Assembly: GCF_017831975.1 (NCBI RefSeq)
Contig: NZ_JAFDSS010000001.1
Span: 1,984,001 to 2,048,000 of the forward strand
Reading direction: 5' to 3'
Source of the DNA: Microbacterium terrae
Lineage (GTDB): Bacteria; Actinomycetota; Actinomycetes; Actinomycetales; Microbacteriaceae
Length of the DNA stretch: 64,000 nt
Under the pieces are notes generated by a model, which was given only the letters and a program-made list of their open reading frames with translations, was not told where the DNA came from and did not search any database. The translations under genes and the position numbers were made by a program. Shown here piece by piece: positions 32,180-39,746 of this stretch. Numbering within the stretch: the first letter of the stretch is position 1; each line of letters opens with the position of its first letter.

Positions 32180-33022
32180 TCAGGCCAGCTGCACGAGCGA
32201 CGCGAAGTCGTCGGCCGCGGGATCGGCGTCGACCGGAAGCGCGTCGAGGCCGTCGAGCGTCGGCGCATCCGGCACGACCCAGGCGTCGACGCGGAGCCGC
32301 TCGAGGCCGACGAAGCCGCCGTGGTAGCTGAGGAACGCGCAGTCTGCGGCATCCCGCCCTGTCGCGATGCGCACGAGCGACCGGCGATTCGCGAGCCGGG
32401 TGCCGTCGATGACGTACCACGCGCCGTCGAGGTAGGCCTCGGCGACCGCGTGGAAGTCCATCGGCTGGAGCCCGGGGGCGAAGCAGGCGGCGTAGCGGGC
32501 GGGCATGTCCATCGCCCGCAGCAGCGCGATGACGACGTGCGCGTAGTCGCGGCATACGCCCTGACCCGTCATCAGCGTCGTGACGGCGCTGTCGGTCCCC
32601 TGGCTGAGCCCCGGCGTATAGGTGGTGCTCGTCGCGACGAAGTCGGAGACCGCCGCGATGAGCTCGTGCCCGTGGATGCCCTTGAACTGACGGCGCGCCT
32701 GCTGGAACACCTCGTCGGACTGGCAGTAGCGGCTGGGCCGCAGGTACGTGATCGCCTCGAGGTCGCTGGTGGCGCGGGTCGAGGAGTGCCCCTCGACGGT
32801 CGCCTCGTAGCGCACCTCGAGCCGGCCCTGCTCGCCGGTGAGGCGGTGCAGACGACTGCCCGACTGGTCGACGATCTCGGTCGGCGTGTACACGCGATCG
32901 CCCTGCGTGAAGGTGAGCTGCTCGCTCGAGACCGGCACACCCTGGGCCGCGGAGATCTGGAAGATGAGGTCGATGGAGGCCCCCAGATCCAGGTCCATCT
33001 CAGCGGTCACGACGCGTTGCAC
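32180..33022 (-). CDS. Transglutaminase-like cysteine-peptidase-fold protein
   Basis: 280 residues. An N-terminal beta-sandwich (residues 1-120) precedes a transglutaminase core: catalytic Cys in GQGVCRDYAHVVIALLR, His in MDFHAVAEAYLDG and Asp in WYVIDGTRLA, in the right order and spacing. No signal peptide or membrane helix, so cytoplasmic. Such proteins act as peptidases or amidases rather than cross-linkers, and the substrate is unknown. The GTG start at 33022 follows GAGGA by seven bases. Divergent from the SGNH hydrolase. Confidence 0.82.
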   Translation of the reverse strand: MQRVVTAEMDLDLGASIDLIFQISAAQGVPVSSEQLTFTQGDRVYTPTEIVDQSGSRLHRLTGEQGRLEVRYEATVEGHSSTRATSDLEAITYLRPSRYCQSDEVFQQARRQFKGIHGHELIAAVSDFVATSTTYTPGLSQGTDSAVTTLMTGQGVCRDYAHVVIALLRAMDMPARYAACFAPGLQPMDFHAVAEAYLDGAWYVIDGTRLANRRSLVRIATGRDAADCAFLSYHGGFVGLERLRVDAWVVPDAPTLDGLDALPVDADPAADDFASLVQLA

Positions 33023-33169
33023 CGAAGTATCCTCGCATGCGCTCGGCACCCGTTCCTGCGCGCGTCCACAGCCCCGGTCGAGCAGGCTCCCAGGCTCGGT
33101 TCGCGCACCCCGTCCACGCGGCACGGAAACCCTGATCGGAGCGGATGCGGACATCTGGGAAACGTGACG

Positions 33170-33175
33170 TATCCT
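33170..33175 (+). promoter_or_regulatory. -10 element, apparently leaderless SGNH gene
   Basis: TATCCT six bases before the ATG at 33182, so transcription should begin at or next to the start codon. No ribosome site is seen, as expected for a leaderless message. Confidence 0.45.
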
Positions 33176-33181
33176 TCCTGC

Positions 33182-33994
33182 ATGCACGAGCACGGACGCC
33201 TCCGCGTACGGCGTCCGTGGCTCCCCCTCGCGGGTGTCGCCCTCGCCGTCGCGCTGGTGTGTGCGGTCGCCGCCTGGCGCCCGTGGACCCAGACCTCGGC
33301 GCCGGTCGCCGCGGTCGACGAGCCCGTCGCCGCAGCCGCGCCCGCCGCTCTCGACGTGCCCGACGACGCCAGCGTGCTGATCTTCGGCGACTCGTGGGTG
33401 TACGGATCGGCGGCCGAGGTGCCGACGCTCGGCTTCGCGTACCGCATCGCCGAGAACCTCGGCTGGGATGCCACGGTCGACGGCGTGCGCGGCAGCGGGT
33501 ATCTCAAGGCGGGCATCGACGGGCCCGACTACGGCACCCGCATCGCCGCGCTCGACCCGTCGCTCGACCTCGACCTGATCATCGTCGAAGGCTCGATCAA
33601 CGATCGCCGCCTCTACCCCGCCGGCTACCGCGACGCCGTCGTCTCCGCGTGGGACGCGCTCGCGGCCCTCTACCCCGACGCGCAGATCGTCATCCTCGGA
33701 CCCGCACCGCAGGTGCTGCCGGTGGAGAAGGCGACGGCCCGGATCGACGCCGACCTCGCCGCGCTCGCGGCCGCCCGCAGCTGGTGGTACATCTCGCCGA
33801 TCGAGCAGGAGTGGATCACCGAGGCGAACTACCTCGACGTGATCGACACCGGCGAGATCGGCCGGGACCACCCGTCGACCGACGGTCACGCCTACCTGGC
33901 TGAGCGGCTGGCCGAAGCGCTGGACGGCCTGTCGGGAGCCGCCGAGGTGGTCGCCGATGCGCCCACGATCGACGAGGCCGACCTCACACCCTGA
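33182..33994 (+). CDS. Secreted/membrane-anchored SGNH (GDSL) hydrolase
   Basis: 270 residues. One N-terminal membrane helix (about 13-31) after a basic start, then a GDSL-type esterase domain outside the membrane: Ser71 in IFGDSWVYG, Asn in EGSIND, and Asp/His in RDHPSTDGHAYLAERLAE. These supply all four SGNH blocks. It should hydrolyse an ester or acetyl group on wall polymers or lipids; the substrate cannot be read from sequence. The last 25 residues are acidic. Confidence 0.82.
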   Translation: MHEHGRLRVRRPWLPLAGVALAVALVCAVAAWRPWTQTSAPVAAVDEPVAAAAPAALDVPDDASVLIFGDSWVYGSAAEVPTLGFAYRIAENLGWDATVDGVRGSGYLKAGIDGPDYGTRIAALDPSLDLDLIIVEGSINDRRLYPAGYRDAVVSAWDALAALYPDAQIVILGPAPQVLPVEKATARIDADLAALAAARSWWYISPIEQEWITEANYLDVIDTGEIGRDHPSTDGHAYLAERLAEALDGLSGAAEVVADAPTIDEADLTP

Positions 33995-34048
33995 CCCGGC
34001 CACGACGTCACGGAGCGGCCCTCGCCGGGTGGTAACCTCGATCGGTAC

Positions 34049-34121
34049 GCCTCCGTAGCTCAGGGGATAGAGCGTTGGTTTCCGGTACCAAAGGTCGCAG
34101 GTTCGATTCCTGTCGGGGGCA
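34049..34121 (+). tRNA. tRNA-Arg (anticodon CCG)
   Basis: A 73-base cloverleaf: acceptor arm GCCTCCG with CGGGGGC (one T-G pair), D arm AGCTCAGGGGATAGAGC, anticodon stem TTGGT/ACCAA with loop TTCCGGT placing CCG at 34-36, T arm GTTCGATTC, discriminator A. CCA is not encoded. It decodes CGG. A terminator hairpin starts two bases after its end, and that hairpin is one of the two 40-bp copies bounding the AbiE genes. Confidence 0.95.
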
Positions 34122-34122
34122 C

Positions 34123-34164
34123 AAACGCTGAAAGGCCGTCCGTCAGGGCGGCCTTTCAGCGTTT
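34123..34164. terminator. Terminator after tRNA-Arg, left copy
   Basis: Perfect 16-bp stem (34123-34138 with 34149-34164) and a 10-base loop. It ends the tRNA transcript on the plus strand and, being symmetrical, also lies 53 bases beyond the abiEii stop on the minus strand. The stem ends in AAA/TTT. Confidence 0.85.
34124..34163 (+). repeat. 40-bp direct repeat, left copy, bounding the AbiE genes
   Basis: Forty bases identical, in the same orientation, to 35817-35856. It begins with AACGCTGAAAGGCCG and ends in CTTTCAGCGTT. The bases on either side differ between copies, so the match is exactly 40. The copies enclose 1,653 bases holding only abiEi and abiEii. Confidence 0.95.
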
Positions 34165-34217
34165 CCGACCACGAAAGCAATCGAACAGCCGGCGCAGCCG
34201 GCGTGTGACCATCGTCG

Positions 34218-35000
34218 TCATGACGAGAGCGCTGTGATCGCTTCTCTCACGACGTTCGCTGCGTGCTGTGGCGTCGTCGAGATGACGCACTGATGTGCGA
34301 GCGACGCCTCCCAATCACGCTCGCTTGGCACTTCGGTGAAGGAGATTCCCGAGAGGGTCGTGTGTTGGCCGTAGCGGCAATAGAGCTCCGCGGCAGCCTC
34401 GTTGATCCAGCCCCTCTCGGCCAGAGCCCAGAGGTCGTACAGGTCGCGCGGTGCGTGCCGGTCCTCCCAGGCGGTGAGCTTGGACGCGACGAACGCTGGC
34501 GGAGTGAGCACCTGCAGCCTTGCGGGCGGGGCGTCGCTGTACCGCTGCTCGAGGTCGACGAGCTGCTGCGGCCAGGGCGGGTAACCCTCCGAGGTCAGCA
34601 GCTGCACCTGGATGCGCGTGCCCTTGACCTCAAGGATCGACGGCTGCGAGTGCGGCGCTTCGCCGAGGGGCGGGATGAACGTCACAGCACCCAGGGTGCG
34701 CCGGAACCGGCGCTGGAACTCCGCCTGGATGCGCGCGCCAACCTCACGCCGGTTACCGAGCGCGATCAGGTCGATATCCTCAGACAGCCGCAGCCCCGGC
34801 AGCAGCGTTCGAGAGAGCGCTGTCCCTCCGAAGAAGACGACGTCGCCCTGCGCGGCCGCCGCGATCGCGGCCAGCCCATGGGAGATGACGTGGTCGCGGA
34901 CGACCTGCCGGGCGCCGACGCCGAACTGCCCCTCGACCGCGCGGCGCTCCTCCGGGTCGAGCACGCCGGGGATCGTCCGGTCAGGCAACGAAAGGTCCAT
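34218..35000 (-). CDS. abiEii: AbiEii/AbiGii-family nucleotidyltransferase toxin
   Basis: 260 residues. The nucleotidyltransferase core shows GGTALSRTL followed by LRLSEDIDLIAL, the GG[ST]-x-DxD signature with Asp residues for metal and NTP binding. Homologues arrest growth; the studied MenA/MenT-type members add nucleotides to tRNA acceptor ends. Acts as the toxin of a type IV pair and gives abortive phage defence in lactococci. It overlaps the upstream antitoxin gene by 20 bases, so is coupled to it. The two genes are the only cargo between the 40-bp repeats. Confidence 0.88.
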   Translation of the reverse strand: MDLSLPDRTIPGVLDPEERRAVEGQFGVGARQVVRDHVISHGLAAIAAAAQGDVVFFGGTALSRTLLPGLRLSEDIDLIALGNRREVGARIQAEFQRRFRRTLGAVTFIPPLGEAPHSQPSILEVKGTRIQVQLLTSEGYPPWPQQLVDLEQRYSDAPPARLQVLTPPAFVASKLTAWEDRHAPRDLYDLWALAERGWINEAAAELYCRYGQHTTLSGISFTEVPSERDWEASLAHQCVISTTPQHAANVVREAITALSS

Positions 35001-35631
35001 ACCTGAGGTCGCGGACCATGTCTCGCACGGCGTCGTTAGCCCGGCCGTACCACTCGCAGATCTCTGCTAGATCATCGCCGCTTACCTGCCCGCGGAAATT
35101 CCGCGCGGCATCACGAGCCGCATCCGGCAGCTTGCCCTGGTTCGGCCTCATCAGCAGGTCGTACATCGTCTGACGCGGCGTGGTGACCAGGCCCTCGCCG
35201 AGCTCGGTGTCCTCGAGCTGCGCCTCCACCCGGTCGAGGTCGCGAGGAATCATATGCACGGTGCCTCCGCCGTCGAGCCTCACCGGCTGTCGGAGCTCCG
35301 GCACCGCAACGGTCGTGACCGCGATCGCGCGTGGGATCGCGGTCCAGTGGCGCGCAGCGCCGAGGCCCATAAGGATGGCGTTGCGCTCTCCGAACCGAGC
35401 GGTTGCTACCGCCAGGCCAGCCGCCTCGATCGTCGGCTTCCAGGTGCGACCGTCCTCACCGGCGGGCGGCACGGTGTACACACCCTTGGTGATCCGTGCG
35501 ACCGCGCCCTGCTCGGCGAGCCGGTCCAGGGCGCGCCAGACGTTGCTGCCAAGCTCCTCGAGGTCCGCATAGCGCGCCGTCCGCAGCGGAGCGCGCTCCA
35601 TTCTGCGGAGCAGTTCAACGTCGGTCAGCAT
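34981..35631 (-). CDS. abiEi: AbiEi-family antitoxin / transcriptional repressor
   Basis: 216 residues. An N-terminal winged-helix (about 1-60, ending RITKGVYTVPP) is followed by the AbiEi C-terminal domain with LMGLGAARHWTAIPRA and TTPRQTMYDLLMRP. AbiEi neutralises the toxin and represses the operon by binding inverted repeats at its promoter; such a dyad is present at 35641-35687. ATG at 35631 preceded by AGGTGGTGG. Read first in the operon, as usual for antitoxins. Confidence 0.88.
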   Translation of the reverse strand: MLTDVELLRRMERAPLRTARYADLEELGSNVWRALDRLAEQGAVARITKGVYTVPPAGEDGRTWKPTIEAAGLAVATARFGERNAILMGLGAARHWTAIPRAIAVTTVAVPELRQPVRLDGGGTVHMIPRDLDRVEAQLEDTELGEGLVTTPRQTMYDLLMRPNQGKLPDAARDAARNFRGQVSGDDLAEICEWYGRANDAVRDMVRDLRYGPFVA

Positions 35632-35640
35632 TCCACCACC

Positions 35641-35687
35641 TACTTTGTTTATCCCAGTATACGCGAGCGGTATACCCAGATAAAGTA
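35641..35687 (-). promoter_or_regulatory. AbiE promoter and autoregulatory dyad
   Basis: AT-rich stretch with nested inverted words: TACTTT (35641-35646) against AAAGTA (35682-35687), and two GTATAC palindromes at 35657-35662 and 35670-35675. On the minus strand TTTATC (35684-35679) and TATACT (35661-35656) are 17 bases apart and form a good promoter, so a protein on the dyad would block it. Fits AbiEi autoregulation. Confidence 0.7.
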
Positions 35688-35816
35688 AGTCACCAAAGTT
35701 GTCGGTACAGTGCCACAGCTCGGTTCAGTCACTAGTGAGGCCGCGGCCGCGGCCGCGTCTGACCCGCGAGGCTGGTCATCTGAGCTCCGGACCGAGCAGC
35801 TACCGCGAGCGGCGGC

Positions 35817-35856
35817 AACGCTGAAAGGCCGTCCGTCAGGGCGGCCTTTCAGCGTT
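35817..35856 (+). repeat. 40-bp direct repeat, right copy; terminator of mscS
   Basis: Exact second copy of 34124-34163. Here it lies 14 bases beyond the mscS stop on the minus strand and serves as its terminator. Before the AbiE genes arrived, one copy would have served both tRNA-Arg and the convergent mscS. Confidence 0.95.
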
Positions 35857-35870
35857 CGCACGCGTCGCAG

Positions 35871-36704
35871 TCAGACCGCGCCCGGGCCGACCACCAGCGG
35901 CTGGCTCGTGTCGGTCGACACCGCACCCTGCCAGCCGCGCTCGTCGAACAGGTCGCCGATCGCGCGGACGACCGCGCTGGATGCGCTCACGGCATCGGTC
36001 GGATCGAACCAGAACTGCACGCGTGCGCGGACGCGCTCGGGCGAGACGGCGACGAACAGCAGCTGCGGGGCGGGCTCGGCCAGCACCGGCCCGACAGCGC
36101 GCACGGCGTCGGTCACGGCATCCGTCACCGTGTCGACGAGCACCTCGGTGCGCTCCCACCGCACCTGCACCTCGGCGCGACGCATGCCGTGACGCGTGTG
36201 GTTCATGACCGTCGAGCCGAGGAACGCGCTGTTCGGCACGTGCGCGACCCGGCCGTCGAAGGTCGTGACGACGACGGATCGCGAATTGAGGTCGGTGACG
36301 GTTCCCGAGAGCCGCTCGCCATCGATGCCCTCGACCATCACCTCTTCGCCGACCTCGACGGGCTTGCGCGTCTGGATCAGCACGCCGGCGGCGAAGTTGT
36401 CGGCGACGCCGCGCAGCACCAGCACGGCGACGACGCCCACGACGAGGAAGATCGCCAGAAGCGGCTGCACGTTCGCGCCGAGGAACGCCAGTGCGATGCC
36501 GAAGCCGAGGAGGAGCAGGGTGTACTGCGCGGCCCGCGCGACGACCTGAGCCGCCGCGGGGGTCGTGCCGGGCACGCGCCGCATGAGCCGCAGCGCCGTG
36601 CGCTTGGCGATGCGCGACCCGATCCAGCCGGCGATCAGCGCGATCAGTGCGAGCGCGGCATCCCACCACGTGATCGTGCCGGTGAAGAACTGGCTGAAGT
36701 CCAT
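35871..36704 (-). CDS. Small-conductance mechanosensitive channel, MscS family
   Basis: 277 residues: three or so membrane helices (to about residue 110), the last being the glycine/alanine-rich pore helix ending GVADNFAAGVLIQTRKPVEVGEEV, then the MscS beta domain (GTVTDLNSRSVVVTTFDG, VPNSAFL) and a C-terminal alpha/beta domain. Releases solutes on hypo-osmotic shock. Length is like E. coli MscS. The gene converges on tRNA-Arg across the AbiE insert. Confidence 0.88.
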   Translation of the reverse strand: MDFSQFFTGTITWWDAALALIALIAGWIGSRIAKRTALRLMRRVPGTTPAAAQVVARAAQYTLLLLGFGIALAFLGANVQPLLAIFLVVGVVAVLVLRGVADNFAAGVLIQTRKPVEVGEEVMVEGIDGERLSGTVTDLNSRSVVVTTFDGRVAHVPNSAFLGSTVMNHTRHGMRRAEVQVRWERTEVLVDTVTDAVTDAVRAVGPVLAEPAPQLLFVAVSPERVRARVQFWFDPTDAVSASSAVVRAIGDLFDERGWQGAVSTDTSQPLVVGPGAV

Positions 36705-36738
36705 GCCGCCCAGGATATGGGGAGCGCCCGCCGCCCCG

Positions 36739-37302
36739 TCAGGCCGAGAGGTGCTCGACGAGGACCTTGACGCCGATGCCGATCAGCACGAGTCCGCCGA
36801 CGATCTCAGCCGGCTTCTGGAATCGCGTGCCGACGCGGTGGCCGAGCACCACGCCGATATAGGTGAGCGCCCCGGTCACGAGTCCGATCACGGCGACCGC
36901 GGGCAGGATGTCGACGTCGAGGAATGCGAAGGTGATGCCGACGGCGAGCGCGTCGATGCTGGTGGCGACGGCGAGCACGAGCAGCTCACGCGCGCGGATG
37001 CGGCCCGCCGCGTCGGCATCCGCCTCCCCCGGGCGAAGCGCCTCCCAGATCATCTTCGCGCCCACCAGGAGCAGGAGCGCGAAGGCGACCCAGTGGTCCA
37101 CCGGAGCGATCAGCGTGCTGAACTGCGCTCCGAGCAGCCACCCGAGAAGAGGCATGAGCGCCTGGAAGAGCCCGAACGTGACAGCGACCAGCAGCGCGTC
37201 GCGATGGATGTGGCGCCTCACGCGCACACCCTGCGCGAGCGACACCGCGAACGCGTCGGCCGAGACGCCGACGGCGACGATGAGCAGATTGACGAACGAC
37301 AC
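36739..37302 (-). CDS. mntP: Manganese efflux pump MntP
   Basis: 187 residues, six membrane helices in two related halves, each with the Asp-containing signature: GVSADAFAVSLAQG near residue 10 and ATSIDALAVGITF near 120. MntP exports Mn2+ and protects from manganese poisoning. The GTG start at 37302 has GGGGAGG upstream. The leader carries two palindromes (37355-37370, 37375-37388) rather than the yybP-ykoY riboswitch found at many mntP genes, pointing to protein-based metal control. Confidence 0.88.
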   Translation of the reverse strand: MSFVNLLIVAVGVSADAFAVSLAQGVRVRRHIHRDALLVAVTFGLFQALMPLLGWLLGAQFSTLIAPVDHWVAFALLLLVGAKMIWEALRPGEADADAAGRIRARELLVLAVATSIDALAVGITFAFLDVDILPAVAVIGLVTGALTYIGVVLGHRVGTRFQKPAEIVGGLVLIGIGVKVLVEHLSA

Positions 37303-37354
37303 ACGGCCTCCCCGAGCGGGGGACCGTTCCCTCACGCGGGACCCATCGTGCACG

Positions 37355-37388
37355 ATTCGGCGCGCCGAATGAGGTTCGGTGCGCCGAA
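37355..37388. promoter_or_regulatory. Tandem metal-regulator-like dyads before mntP
   Basis: Two palindromes, ATTCGGCGCGCCGAAT (37355-37370, perfect) and TTCGGTGCGCCGAA (37375-37388, one mismatch pair), centres 19 bases apart and so on the same DNA face. The TTCGG-N4-CCGAA half-site layout resembles DtxR/MntR-family operators (TTNGG...CCNAA). Located 53 bases upstream of the mntP start. Confidence 0.6.
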
Positions 37389-37395
37389 ACGGCAA

Positions 37396-37430
37396 ACGGG
37401 CGGATGCCGGAACTCCCGGCATCCGCCCGT
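37396..37430. terminator. Terminator of the M28 peptidase gene
   Basis: Perfect 15-bp stem (37396-37410 with 37416-37430) and a 5-base loop, 30 bases beyond the peptidase stop. Both arms contain the over-represented word CGGATGCCG. Confidence 0.75.
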
Positions 37431-37460
37431 CGCGTGGTGCGCGCCGTCAGCGCGCCGCCG

Positions 37461-39110
37461 TCACCGGCTGAACCGGTCCTTCATGTCGTGCTCATGGCCG
37501 CGGTCGCGGTCGCCCCACTTTCCGTGCCCCTTCCCGTGGCCCTTGCCCGGCTTGCCAGGCTTGGGCGGCTCGACGCCGTTGACCGCGGAGGTGTCGGTCG
37601 CGAGCGCGCCGACGGCCGTCGCGAGCGCGTCGGCGTTCACGTCGAGCGCTCCGACGTTGACGTTCCCCTTCAATGCGTAGACCGCATCGAGCTGGTCGTA
37701 GAGAGCGGCATCCTGCCCCTCACCCGTGAGGTTGTCGCACGCCGCGTGGTAACACGGGTCGTACGCGGCCCCCGCGACCCCGCCGTACAGGGCGGCCTCG
37801 TCGGCGGTCTTCACCCCCTCAGCTCCGGTGAACAGGCCACCGGCGGGGATGCCGATCGCGATGAACGGTCCGTAGTCACTGCGCCCCGAGAACTCGGTGT
37901 CCTGGAACGGCTCGCCGCGGCGCTCGTAGAAGGCCTCGAACACGTCCTCGATCTGCGCCGACCCCTCGGGGATGAAACCCTCATCCGCGGTGCCGCTCGA
38001 GTTGTCGCCGTCGTACACGCCGTTGATGTAGTTCGGCGAGCCGATCATGTCGAAGTTCAGGTAGAGGGCGATGTCGTCGGCCTCCTCCTGAGCGAGGTTC
38101 GCGACGTAGTGCTCCGATCCGAGCAGGCCGCTCTCCTCCGCGCCCCACCATGCGAAGCGCACGGCGTTGTTGGGCTTCGACTTCTTCATCTGGATCGCGG
38201 TCTCCAGCAGCGCGGCGCTGCCGGTTCCGTTGTCGTTGATGCCCGCGCCGTCCTGCACGCTGTCGAGGTGCGCCCCGGCCATCACGACGTTGTCATCTCG
38301 GCCCGACCTCGTCTCGGCGAGCACGTTGTACGCGGTCCGGACTTCCTCGTCATAGTCCACGGTGACGGTCACCGTCGCACCGGGGGTCGAATAGAGGTCC
38401 TCGCCGGTGTCGCTCGTGGCGAACACTGCGGGGATGGTGAGGCCGGTCGCGTCGCCGATCATGCCGACCAGGCCCGTGCGTCCCGGCTGGCCTTCGTTCA
38501 TGATGACGACACCCGCCGCTCCCGCGGCCTGGGCATTGAGCGCCTTGACGGCGAAACCGCACGTCCCGCGCTGCATGAGCGCGATCGAGCCCGCGGCGAA
38601 CCCGGCGAAGTCCTCGGCCTCGCACCCGCTCGAGTTGCTGTTCGCCGGGTCGGTGTCTTCGACGATCACCACCCCGACGGGGACGAGTGCGCCCGTGGCG
38701 GTCCCTTCGGGACTGCCCGTGTCGAAGGTGTTGCGGAGGAAGTCCGACTCATCGACGTACGAGGTCGGCTGGGGCGAGACGCGCTCGAGGGCGTTGTTCT
38801 CGTCGAAGTAGTCGAACTCGAACTCCTGCACCTCGGGGCGATAACCGGCTTTCTTGAGCTCGCGGACGACGTAGTCCACGGAGGCCTGGTAACCCGGGCG
38901 GCCGGCGGCGCGGTCGCCGTACTTGTCGGAGACGCGCTGGAGCGCCTCGAGGTGCTTCATGACCGCCTTCACCTTGACGCCCTTCGCGAGCGACGAGCCG
39001 AGGTCATCGCGATGCGGCGGGTGGGCGCTCGCCGGTGCGGCGAGCGCCAGAGTGATCGTGAGGGCCGCGGCGGTGGCCCCGGCCAGGACGTGCCTTGCTT
39101 TCAACGGCAT
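37461..39110 (-). CDS. Secreted M28 aminopeptidase with PA domain
   Basis: 549 residues. Signal peptide (1-30, KARHVLAG ... APASAH), a protease-associated insert (about 120-265, with GFAVKALNAQAAGAAGVV), then the M28 zinc peptidase: GAHLDSVQDGAGINDNGTG, FAWWGAEESGLLGS and NFDMIGS give the zinc ligands and catalytic Glu; a further His is in DPCYHAACD. Similar to Streptomyces aminopeptidase S, which cuts N-terminal hydrophobic residues. The tail is Gly/Lys/His-rich and could bind metal or wall. The ATG at 39110 has AAGGG upstream, preferred over 39143. Confidence 0.88.
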   Translation of the reverse strand: MPLKARHVLAGATAAALTITLALAAPASAHPPHRDDLGSSLAKGVKVKAVMKHLEALQRVSDKYGDRAAGRPGYQASVDYVVRELKKAGYRPEVQEFEFDYFDENNALERVSPQPTSYVDESDFLRNTFDTGSPEGTATGALVPVGVVIVEDTDPANSNSSGCEAEDFAGFAAGSIALMQRGTCGFAVKALNAQAAGAAGVVIMNEGQPGRTGLVGMIGDATGLTIPAVFATSDTGEDLYSTPGATVTVTVDYDEEVRTAYNVLAETRSGRDDNVVMAGAHLDSVQDGAGINDNGTGSAALLETAIQMKKSKPNNAVRFAWWGAEESGLLGSEHYVANLAQEEADDIALYLNFDMIGSPNYINGVYDGDNSSGTADEGFIPEGSAQIEDVFEAFYERRGEPFQDTEFSGRSDYGPFIAIGIPAGGLFTGAEGVKTADEAALYGGVAGAAYDPCYHAACDNLTGEGQDAALYDQLDAVYALKGNVNVGALDVNADALATAVGALATDTSAVNGVEPPKPGKPGKGHGKGHGKWGDRDRGHEHDMKDRFSR

Positions 39111-39266
39111 GATCTTGCCCTTCCGCGACGGCGGGGTCGCCATCGCTCCCAGGCGGATGCTCCCATAGGAACCCCACAGGGAGCGAGGCCCCGACGCGGA
39201 CCCTCACCGAGCCCTCATCTGCGACGGACTCACGTCGGGCGGTCAGAGGAGGATCCCCGCACGAGG

Positions 39267-39290
39267 CGGATGCCGGTGTCGCGGCATCCG
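39267..39290. terminator. Terminator-like hairpin after gdx
   Basis: CGGATGCC and GGCATCCG arms around an 8-base loop, eight bases beyond the gdx stop. Both arms extend into the CGGATGCCG word. Confidence 0.5.
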
Positions 39291-39297
39291 TCGCCCG

Positions 39298-39618
39298 TCA
39301 CTCGTGGCCGACCACCTTCAGCCCCACGACGCAGCCGACGAGGCCGAGGATGAGAAGCATCTTGACGATCGAGAACGCCTCGTCGCCGGTGATCATGGCG
39401 TAGGCGACGGTGAGCGAGGCGCCGATGCCGACCCAGACCGCGTAGGCCGTGCCGGTCGAGATGTCGCGCATCGCCCAGGCGAGACCGCCCATGCTGGCGA
39501 CCAGCGCCACGGCGAACACGACGCTCGGCCAGAGCTTGGTGAAGCCCTCGGACTTGCCGAGCGCGGTCGCCCAGACCGCCTCGAGGACGCCGGACAGGAT
39601 GAGGATGACCCACGACAT
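39298..39618 (-). CDS. gdx: SMR-family guanidinium exporter (Gdx/SugE type)
   Basis: 106 residues, four membrane helices. The conserved Glu13 in the first helix (SGVLEAVWATALGKSEGFT) and the GTAYAVWVGIGA segment are typical of the Gdx branch of small multidrug resistance proteins, which exchange guanidinium for protons. The functional assignment is supported by the guanidine-III riboswitch just upstream (39631-39671). A single SMR gene, so a homodimer of dual topology is expected. ATG at 39618 with AGGAG directly after the aptamer. Confidence 0.92.
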   Translation of the reverse strand: MSWVILILSGVLEAVWATALGKSEGFTKLWPSVVFAVALVASMGGLAWAMRDISTGTAYAVWVGIGASLTVAYAMITGDEAFSIVKMLLILGLVGCVVGLKVVGHE

Positions 39619-39630
39619 GACTGTGCTCCT

Positions 39631-39671
39631 GGCCAGTCTTGTCGCTCACCGGGTACTGATCCGTCGTCCGG
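39631..39671 (-). promoter_or_regulatory. Guanidine-III riboswitch
   Basis: Read on the minus strand, CCGGACGA, TACCCGGT and ACAAGAC occur in order and at the spacing of the guanidine-III (ykkC-III) class. The 5' CCGG can pair with CCGG in the second block to form the pseudoknot, and GG(A)TCAGT pairs with ACTGGCC as the second stem. AGGAG of the gdx ribosome site follows at once, so guanidinium binding probably frees translation. A TAGGCT -10 candidate lies at 39698-39703. Confidence 0.92.
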
Positions 39672-39746
39672 GGATCCGGGTGGGGGATCCGTGGCCGAGC
39701 CTATCCCCTCCCGCTGGGCAGCCCCTGGGCAGTCCCCGGCCAGCGG

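Noticed and set aside
35731..35753. Run of GGCCGC units inside the AbiE insert as a recombination site
   Set aside because: Simple GC-rich repeat without partner at the other end; the 40-bp repeats are a better boundary.
34049..35870. Integrative element with its own integrase at tRNA-Arg
   Set aside because: No recombinase or remnant seen, and the repeat starts outside the tRNA gene, unlike classic tRNA attachment sites.
37303..37460. yybP-ykoY manganese riboswitch before mntP
   Set aside because: Expected three-way-junction core not found; the region is explained by two palindromes and the peptidase terminator.
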